Both the position numbers and the translations under genes were made by a program. Shown here piece after piece: positions 58,249 to 64,000 of a stretch of 64,000 nt of DNA; position 1 is the first letter of the stretch; the number at the start of each line of letters is the position of its first letter. This stretch comes from Acinetobacter haemolyticus CIP 64.3 = MTCC 9819 (GTDB taxonomy: Bacteria; Pseudomonadota; Gammaproteobacteria; Pseudomonadales; Moraxellaceae). A model generated the notes under the pieces. That model made no database searches. It was not told the DNA's origin and saw only the letters and a program-made list of their open reading frames with translations. The stretch lies in the NCBI RefSeq assembly GCF_000369065.1, contig NZ_KB849800.1, forward strand, positions 512,044 through 576,043. The letters run 5' to 3'.

Positions 58249-58354
58249 TCATAACTAAAAAGTTATGTCGCAAATTGCGAAGCGTGAATTTTAGGTGGTT
58301 TTCAATCAAATAACAAGGAAAACTTCGAAGAAATGCAAGATGTTTGCGATGAGA

Positions 58355-58383
58355 AAAAGATAGAGAGGTTCTCTATCTTTTTT
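58355..58383 (-). terminator. Terminator of the cyo operon
   Basis: AAAGATAGAGA, GGT and TCTCTATCTTT form a perfect stem with T and A tracts on both sides. It abuts the cyoE stop. Confidence 0.85.
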
Positions 58384-59260
58384 AAAAAATTGGAAAGAGT
58401 GGTGCAGGGGTTTTAAAGGTAAAGCTAAAACTTAAACTAATTACTGTAATTAAAATCACAGAGAATAAGAAAAAGCGCTTTGCCCAAAGCTGATCATTTT
58501 CTGCTTTAAATCCTAAGATACCAATATAAAGCCAGTAAACACAAAGTACATTACAGATCACCAAAAACAAAATATTGGTGTATCCATAAATAAACAATGC
58601 GTTCATCGCCAATGTAAATAAAACCACATAGATCAGTGATTCAATTTTGGTTCGTATGATTGAACGAGCGACTGGTAAAATTGGAACTCCTGCATTTTTG
58701 TAATCATCAAAACGATAGATGGCAATTGCCCATGAATGTGGCATTTGCCATAAAGCGTATGCAACAAAGAGCAATAAAGCCGCCATATCAAATTGATGAC
58801 TCACAGCCGTATAACCTATGACAGGTGGACTCGCTCCAGAAATACTACCAATAACGGTTTGATGGATTGTGGTGCGTTTTGTCCACAAACTATAAAAACC
58901 GACATAAACCACAAAACCAATTACAGCAAATAAAAAAGCATACGCGTTGATAAAGAACCAAAGGATGCTGAACCCCATTACACCTAACACAAGGGCATAA
59001 CACATTGCGACAGTAGGGGAAATGGTTTTCTTGACAAGCGCACGATTCATAGTACGTTGCATTTTTTGATCGATGTCTTGGTCAATTACATTATTTACAA
59101 CACATCCTGATGCAACGACGAGCGTTGTTCCGATAAGTGTAAGTAATAATAAGAGGTAGTCAATAGAGCCTTGGGCGGCTAAAAAGAAGCCGCCCAAGGT
59201 GGTAATAAAATTACCGAAGAGAATTCCTGGCTTAGTCAGGAATAAGTACTTTTTCCACAT
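58382..59260 (-). CDS. cyoE: Protohaem IX farnesyltransferase (haem O synthase) CyoE
   Basis: UbiA-family membrane prenyltransferase that adds a farnesyl chain to haem B, giving the haem O needed by the cyo oxidase. It has 292 residues and seven to nine membrane helices. The Asp-rich substrate motif NNVIDQDIDQKMQRTMNRAL is near residue 55, and the second motif YRFDDYKNAGVP is near 182. It lies 10 bp after cyoD, last in the operon. Confidence 0.96.
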   Translation of the reverse strand: MWKKYLFLTKPGILFGNFITTLGGFFLAAQGSIDYLLLLLTLIGTTLVVASGCVVNNVIDQDIDQKMQRTMNRALVKKTISPTVAMCYALVLGVMGFSILWFFINAYAFLFAVIGFVVYVGFYSLWTKRTTIHQTVIGSISGASPPVIGYTAVSHQFDMAALLLFVAYALWQMPHSWAIAIYRFDDYKNAGVPILPVARSIIRTKIESLIYVVLFTLAMNALFIYGYTNILFLVICNVLCVYWLYIGILGFKAENDQLWAKRFFLFSVILITVISLSFSFTFKTPAPLFPIF

Positions 59261-59270
59261 GACAATCAGT

Positions 59271-59600
59271 TTAGATCATCATGTTGTAGTGTAGGTAATT
59301 CATAATCCACACAGAGCCAACTAAAAGTACGGCAATACATAAAATCGTGTAGATAAATGCAATAAGATTCCAACGCTGATCAGATGATGTATTCATGTGT
59401 AGGAAGTACACAAGCTGTACAAGTACCTGAGCAACTGCAGTAATTGCAATGACAGTAACTAAAATGCCACGACTAAAACCACCTGCCATCACCATCCCAA
59501 AAGGGATGATGGTAAGAATGACAGAAAGAATAAAGCCTACTGTGTATTGTTTTACATTACCGTGCGATGCACCTGCAGCATTATGGTCATGACTACTCAT
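59271..59600 (-). CDS. cyoD: Cytochrome o ubiquinol oxidase subunit IV (CyoD)
   Basis: Small accessory subunit of the cytochrome bo3 quinol oxidase, 109 residues and three membrane helices. I use the ATG at 59600, which overlaps the cyoC stop (TAATG) and has GGGAG 7 nt upstream; the longer frame to 59645 runs inside cyoC. LVQLVYFLHMN near residue 65 is the subunit IV signature. Confidence 0.95.
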   Translation of the reverse strand: MSSHDHNAAGASHGNVKQYTVGFILSVILTIIPFGMVMAGGFSRGILVTVIAITAVAQVLVQLVYFLHMNTSSDQRWNLIAFIYTILCIAVLLVGSVWIMNYLHYNMMI

Positions 59601-60220
59601 TAGAGAACTCCCAGTAAGTAAACGACGCTGAATACACAGATCCAAACGATGTCAAGGAAGTGCCAGAACAAGCTTAAGCAAGCAAGACGACGTGTATTCG
59701 GTAGTGTCAAACCGTTCTGTTTGATTTGATACATCAAAACAGCCATCCACACTAGACCAGAAGTTACGTGGATACCGTGCGTACCAACCAAAGTAAAGAA
59801 CGCAGATAAGAACGCACTCTTCGTTGGTCCATAACCTTCATGAACAAGGTGATGGAACTCATAGATTTCCATCCCAATGAACGTTGCACCAAAAATAAAA
59901 GTAACGATTAACCATAAAAGAACTTGGTTAACATTCTTTTTGTATGATGCAAGTACTGCAAAACCAAATGTCACAGAGGAAATTAGGAGTGCAAAGGTTT
60001 CAGCTAAAACGAATCCCAAAGAATCATGGAATAAGTCGTAAGCACTAGGTGTACCCGGTGGAATATGACTGCTTAATACAGCAAATGCGATGAAGAGTGA
60101 TCCGAAAAGGATCAAGTCACTCATCAAATATGTCCAGAAACCAAAGACCGTTAAGTCTGTATCATCATGTTCGTGATGACCGTCGTGTCCGTGGTTATCG
60201 TGATGAAGTACTTCAGCCAT
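59600..60220 (-). CDS. cyoC: Cytochrome o ubiquinol oxidase subunit III (CyoC)
   Basis: Membrane subunit of the bo3 oxidase, 206 residues and five helices. An N-terminal His-rich stretch ([15 protein letters not shown]) precedes [18 protein letters not shown]. The core Glu is in [13 protein letters not shown] near 115 and the end motif is [17 protein letters not shown]. It is 4 bp after cyoB. Confidence 0.97.
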   Translation of the reverse strand: MAEVLHHDNHGHDGHHEHDDTDLTVFGFWTYLMSDLILFGSLFIAFAVLSSHIPPGTPSAYDLFHDSLGFVLAETFALLISSVTFGFAVLASYKKNVNQVLLWLIVTFIFGATFIGMEIYEFHHLVHEGYGPTKSAFLSAFFTLVGTHGIHVTSGLVWMAVLMYQIKQNGLTLPNTRRLACLSLFWHFLDIVWICVFSVVYLLGVL

Positions 60221-60224
60221 ATCC

Positions 60225-62207
60225 TTAGTCCTTCTTCAAGTGTTTTTCAAGTAACGCATAGCGTTCATTTTCAATACGTTCAACTTCAGCAGCTGGAACA
60301 TAGTAGTCAACATTCTTAGTGAATGAGCTTACGATGAAGCTGATGATCGCAGCAACGAAAGAAACCGCTACAAGCCACCAAATATGCCAGATGAGCGCGA
60401 AACCAAGAATGGTAATGAACATCGCAATGACGAAACCAGCAGCACGATTTGTCGGCATGTGGATATCTTCATACTTTGTATTGCGAGCGTAGGCAACACC
60501 ATTTTCTTTGTCAGTCCAGAAGCGATCAATACCATCAGCAGCAGGAACATGCGCAAAGTTATAGAACGGAGCAGGAGAAGATGTTGCCCATTCAAGCGTA
60601 CGGCCATCCCATGGGTCACCTGTGTAGTCCATATTGTCCTTACGTTGTAAGAAGCCAACGATGATTTGCATTAAGAAACATGCAATACCGATTGCAATAA
60701 GAACAGCACCAAATAACGCGATCGCTAAGTACGGATCCCATTCAGGGTTGTCATATGTATTCAAACGACGAGTCATACCCATGAAACCAAGGATATAAAG
60801 CGGCATGAATGCAAAATAGAAACCAATGAACCAGAACCAGAACGCAGCTTTACCCCATGCTTCATTGAGCTTCCAACCAAACATTTTCGGCCAGTAGAAA
60901 ATGATGCCGGCAAACATACCAAACACCACACCACCGATAATTACGTTATGGAAGTGAGCAATCAAGAAGAGTGAGTTATGTACTAGGAAGTCCGCAGGTG
61001 GAACAGCCATAAGTACACCAGTCAAACCACCGATACCGAATGTTACAAGGAAGCCAAGCGTCCATAACATTGGAGTCGTATAGGTAATGCGACCTTTGTA
61101 CATGGTGAACAACCAAGAGAAGATTTTTACACCAGTCGGAATCGCAATAACCATGGTCATGATACCGAAGAACGCATTTACGTTCGCACCAGCACCCATG
61201 GTAAAGAAGTGGTGAAGCCATACAACGAATGCAAGTACAGTAATTGCGATTGTTGCATACACCATTGATTTGTAACCGAACAACGTCTTGCGAGAGAAGG
61301 TTGAAACGATTTCTGAGTATAGACCAAATGCTGGTAATACCAAGATATATACTTCAGGGTGGCCCCATGTCCAAATCAAGTTCACATAAAGCATTGGACT
61401 ACCGCCAAGCTCATTTGTGAAGAAATGGAAACCGAAATAACGGTCTAACGTTAACATCGCAAGTGTACCTGTTAAAACAGGGAACGATGCAATGATCAAG
61501 ACAGCCGTACAAAGTGAAGTCCAAGTGAAGATTGGCATGTCCATAAGTTTCATGCCAGGCGCACGCATTTTGATGATGGTAACGAAGAAGTTAACACCTG
61601 TTAAAAGCGTACCTAGACCAGAAACCTGTAGTGCCCAAATATAGTAATCTACACCAACACCAGGAGAATATTCGATTCCTGACAGAGGAGGATATGCCAT
61701 CCAACCTGTTGCAGCGAACTCACCTAGTGCGAGAGAAACCATCATGAGACCCGCAGCACCGGCAAATAACCAGAAGCTAAGTGAGTTCAATAATGGGAAT
61801 GCAACGTCACGCGCACCAATTTGCAATGGCACCGAGATGTTCATCATACCTACGACTAGACCCATTGCTACGAAGAAGATCATGATTACACCGTGTGCGG
61901 TGAAAATCTGGTCGTAGTGTTCAGGGTGTAAATAGCCTTCGCCGCCACCTTTCGCAAGGAAAAGTTGCAAACGCATCATGATCGCATCTGCGAAACCACG
62001 CAAAAGCATGATGACAGAAACGATGATATACATGATACCAATTTTTTTATGGTCTACTGATGTGAACCATTCGTTCCACAGGTAGCCCCATTTTTTGAAA
62101 TAAGTAATACCACCAACAAGAGCGATACCACCTAGAATCATCATTGCAACAGTAACCAACACGATTGGATCGTGCGGAATTGCATCAAGTCCTAACTTTC
62201 CAAACAT
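60225..62207 (-). CDS. cyoB: Cytochrome o ubiquinol oxidase subunit I (CyoB)
   Basis: Catalytic haem-copper subunit, 660 residues and about 15 helices. The low-spin haem and CuB ligands are visible in [15 protein letters not shown] near residue 103, [15 protein letters not shown] near 281 (with the cross-linked His-Tyr pair) and HHFFTMG near 330. The proton-path and haem His are in [10 protein letters not shown] near 415. Subunit I couples ubiquinol oxidation to oxygen reduction and proton pumping. It lies 3 bp after cyoA. Confidence 0.98.
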   Translation of the reverse strand: MFGKLGLDAIPHDPIVLVTVAMMILGGIALVGGITYFKKWGYLWNEWFTSVDHKKIGIMYIIVSVIMLLRGFADAIMMRLQLFLAKGGGEGYLHPEHYDQIFTAHGVIMIFFVAMGLVVGMMNISVPLQIGARDVAFPLLNSLSFWLFAGAAGLMMVSLALGEFAATGWMAYPPLSGIEYSPGVGVDYYIWALQVSGLGTLLTGVNFFVTIIKMRAPGMKLMDMPIFTWTSLCTAVLIIASFPVLTGTLAMLTLDRYFGFHFFTNELGGSPMLYVNLIWTWGHPEVYILVLPAFGLYSEIVSTFSRKTLFGYKSMVYATIAITVLAFVVWLHHFFTMGAGANVNAFFGIMTMVIAIPTGVKIFSWLFTMYKGRITYTTPMLWTLGFLVTFGIGGLTGVLMAVPPADFLVHNSLFLIAHFHNVIIGGVVFGMFAGIIFYWPKMFGWKLNEAWGKAAFWFWFIGFYFAFMPLYILGFMGMTRRLNTYDNPEWDPYLAIALFGAVLIAIGIACFLMQIIVGFLQRKDNMDYTGDPWDGRTLEWATSSPAPFYNFAHVPAADGIDRFWTDKENGVAYARNTKYEDIHMPTNRAAGFVIAMFITILGFALIWHIWWLVAVSFVAAIISFIVSSFTKNVDYYVPAAEVERIENERYALLEKHLKKD

Positions 62208-62210
62208 GTC

Positions 62211-63281
62211 TTATTCCTCTGCAGAAGCTGTGGCATGTTCATCATTAGTATGAGTCGCTTCAGTTGCATGCTCAGTTGACGCTGAGTGGTCTGCACCATG
62301 ATAGTTGCTCATATAATGATTGATAACAGATTCGAACAATTTAGGCTCAACTGAAGAATAATAAGTCACAGCATGTGGCTCAGTTGGATAAGGCTTCATT
62401 TCTTCAGCCGCTTTCTTTTCTTCTGGAGTCTTTGCTCTTGCTACAAGTGCGTCGATCTGATGTTTAGAACGATTGCCATCTTTAAGCGTTGCTAATTCAG
62501 CTTGATCAAGCGTACCTTTTTGAATAGCTGTAGTGCCATTTTCGTCAACTACAACGGTATTACCTTGACCCGATTTAACAGCTTCTACCCATTGTGCAAA
62601 TTCAGCATCAGTTACACTATGTGCTTTAAAGCGCATTTGAGAGAAACCGTAGCCTGAATAGTTTGCTGAGATACCACGGAATACACCAGGTTCATCTGCC
62701 AATAGATGGAGGTGAGTTTGCATACCTGCCATGGCATAGATTTGACCACCTAACTGTGGAATGAAGAATGAATTCATTGTGAAGTTAGATGTAATCTTAA
62801 AGCTTACAGGCGTTTGTTCTGGGAAGCGTACTTCATTTACCGTTGCAATGTTTTGCTCAGGATAGATAAAGATCCATTTAAACTGTTCAGCAATAACTTG
62901 AATCGTTAATGGAGCTTTATCAGACTCTAACGGACGGTAAGGGTCGTACTTGTGGGAACCCCACCAAGTTAACCAAGCTAAAATACCAATAATAATGACA
63001 GGAATACCCCAAACAACAATTTCAATTGCTGTAGAGTGTGCCCATGTAGGTTTATAGTCTGCATCTTTATTCGACGCGCGATATTTCCAACCAAACCACA
63101 ATGCCATAACAATTGATGGAATAACCACCAATAGCATGAGATAGATCGCAGTCATCATTAGGCTACTTTGACCTTGACCAACTGGACCTTTATTGTTTAG
63201 AAGTACCATATCACCACCGCACCCGGTTAAGAGCACAGCAAGCGTTGATAAAGACAATACAGCTAAAATCGTTTGTCTCAT
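62211..63281 (-). CDS. cyoA: Cytochrome o ubiquinol oxidase subunit II (CyoA)
   Basis: Lipoprotein subunit II of the bo3 quinol oxidase, 356 residues. The lipobox LLTGCGGD places the lipidated Cys near residue 21. Two membrane helices are followed by a periplasmic cupredoxin domain without the CuA ligands, as expected of a quinol rather than cytochrome c oxidase. The C-terminal tail (from about 320) is rich in His, Thr, Ala and Glu. First gene of cyoABCDE, with the promoter in the 297-bp gap upstream, where no small gene was seen. Confidence 0.97.
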   Translation of the reverse strand: MRQTILAVLSLSTLAVLLTGCGGDMVLLNNKGPVGQGQSSLMMTAIYLMLLVVIPSIVMALWFGWKYRASNKDADYKPTWAHSTAIEIVVWGIPVIIIGILAWLTWWGSHKYDPYRPLESDKAPLTIQVIAEQFKWIFIYPEQNIATVNEVRFPEQTPVSFKITSNFTMNSFFIPQLGGQIYAMAGMQTHLHLLADEPGVFRGISANYSGYGFSQMRFKAHSVTDAEFAQWVEAVKSGQGNTVVVDENGTTAIQKGTLDQAELATLKDGNRSKHQIDALVARAKTPEEKKAAEEMKPYPTEPHAVTYYSSVEPKLFESVINHYMSNYHGADHSASTEHATEATHTNDEHATASAEE

Positions 63282-63535
63282 TTTACAACCTCGGTGAAGA
63301 GTCCCATTCCCTAATTAAATTATGGGATAGCGATTAAAGTGTCGCATGAATGATAAGAATTTTTTGTGAAATGCTTAGCAATCATGCGACACCGCTACGT
63401 TGTTGGGCATTATGCCTCATATTGAAAAACTAAGCTACTGATAAAGTGGTCTGAAATGCTTGTTTTAAAACCCGATTTATTTTGTAAGGATTGTTATTTG
63501 GCTATATGCTTTTTCTATAAATATCAGCTTAATAT

Positions 63536-63566
63536 AAAGAAAAGAGGAATAAATCCTCTTTTCTTT
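63536..63566 (-). terminator. Terminator of the RDD-family gene
   Basis: AAAGAAAAGAGGA, loop ATAAA, and TCCTCTTTTCTTT form a perfect 13-bp stem. Confidence 0.75.
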
Positions 63567-63578
63567 ATCGATTTGTAA

Positions 63579-64000
63579 TTATTGCTTAATCACTTTGGTT
63601 TTTGCGAACTTATCGTGCAAAGTTTGTCGGTTTGAGCTGATTGCAAATGCATAATCAATGATGGTAATGATTGGAACTAGCAGCAAATTTAGGATAATAA
63701 AAACAACACTACGAAGCCAAAAAGCACGAATGAGGCTAACTTGATTATTATTTTCTACATCCACAATTTTGATACGAGTTAATTTTTTGCCGATACTCTG
63801 ACCAGATTTAGCAATGAAATATGCTTGAACCATGAGCATAACGACTATGTAAATCATCATGCTTTGCCATGCTTCAGGAGGGATAAGCTGAAAGATTTGT
63901 TGTTGTAATTCAGCCGCTTTGGCAGAAGCAAATTCAGCCGCCTGCATTTGTTTTTGAATATCAGCAAGCTGTCCGTGCTGTTCTTCAGTAAAATAAAATG
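63579..64000 (-). CDS. RDD-family membrane protein (partial, cut by the window edge)
   Basis: The open frame continues past the first in-frame ATG (63947) to the end of the window (FYFTEEQHGQLADIQKQ), so the gene probably starts beyond 64000. The visible part has two membrane segments and the RDD signature region, with GKKLTRIKIVD near the middle and RQTLHDKFAKTKVI near the end. RDD proteins are small helical membrane proteins, some linked to ion exchange; no precise function can be given. Confidence 0.8.
   Translation of the reverse strand, partial: FYFTEEQHGQLADIQKQMQAAEFASAKAAELQQQIFQLIPPEAWQSMMIYIVVMLMVQAYFIAKSGQSIGKKLTRIKIVDVENNNQVSLIRAFWLRSVVFIILNLLLVPIITIIDYAFAISSNRQTLHDKFAKTKVIKQ

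Overview
The window is a chromosomal segment of an Acinetobacter-like gammaproteobacterium (Moraxellaceae). Several things point there: low G+C, AT-rich coding sequence; an 87-residue CsrA with a long tail; an AbeS-like SMR pump; a BlsA-like BLUF photoreceptor; HisZ next to PurA; a cyoABCDE quinol oxidase; and two insertion sequences of types common in Acinetobacter. No tRNA, rRNA, CRISPR array or prophage was seen. Most of the region is core metabolism. The accessory signals are two IS insertions, one frameshifted gene and a few small proteins of unknown function.

Layout. 0.2-7.8 kb: a membrane PAS/GGDEF/EAL protein (degenerate GGDEF, intact EAL), then the methyl-cycle operon ahcY-metF-rsmE on the minus strand, headed by a clear S-adenosylhomocysteine riboswitch, then gloB. 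8.1-10 kb: an unknown gene translationally coupled to a histone-deacetylase-fold gene that carries a frameshift. 10-12.7 kb: the methionine ABC importer metN-metI-metQ. 13.3-16.6 kb: purD, purH and fis. 17-20.4 kb: a zinc-ribbon/DUF3426 gene cut by a 1,039-bp IS5-family element with a 9-bp target duplication, prmA, and a small secreted protein. 20.6-25.5 kb: mnmG, an SMR pump, a small zinc-ribbon membrane protein, a fatty-acid-hydroxylase-fold protein and an AraC regulator. 25.6-32 kb: two TonB-dependent receptors flanking a 90-codon gene that a 1,274-bp IS3-family element has split after codon 3. A Fur-box-like site lies before the second receptor.

32-46.4 kb: purine uptake and deamination (AzgA permease, adenine deaminase), cytochrome b561, a small lipoprotein, rnhB, csrA, lysC, alaS, a GAPDH/erythrose-4-phosphate dehydrogenase homologue, hisZ and purA. 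46.5-53.3 kb: a lipoprotein, a WYL regulator and, divergent from it, the four-gene cluster ATP-grasp / alpha-E / transglutaminase / Anbu (a proteasome-like NTN hydrolase), followed by a BLUF photoreceptor. This cluster is the most unusual functional unit in the window. It resembles a predicted peptide-ligation and proteolysis system whose substrate is unknown to me. 53.3-64 kb: alr, dnaB, a HxlR regulator divergent from a flavodoxin-fold reductase, the rpsF-rpsR-rplI ribosomal operon with a leader that can hide its Shine-Dalgarno, the cyoABCDE operon, and an RDD-family protein cut by the window edge.

Themes. Purine metabolism (purD, purH, purA, AzgA, adenine deaminase) and methionine/SAM metabolism (metF, ahcY, metNIQ) recur. 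Many genes end in strong hairpin terminators, and several of these sit between co-directional genes, suggesting attenuation. Coordinates of several starts (mnmG, adenine deaminase, rnhB, alpha-E, Anbu, cyoD, AzgA, both TonB receptors) were moved inward to the best ribosome-binding site or family start.
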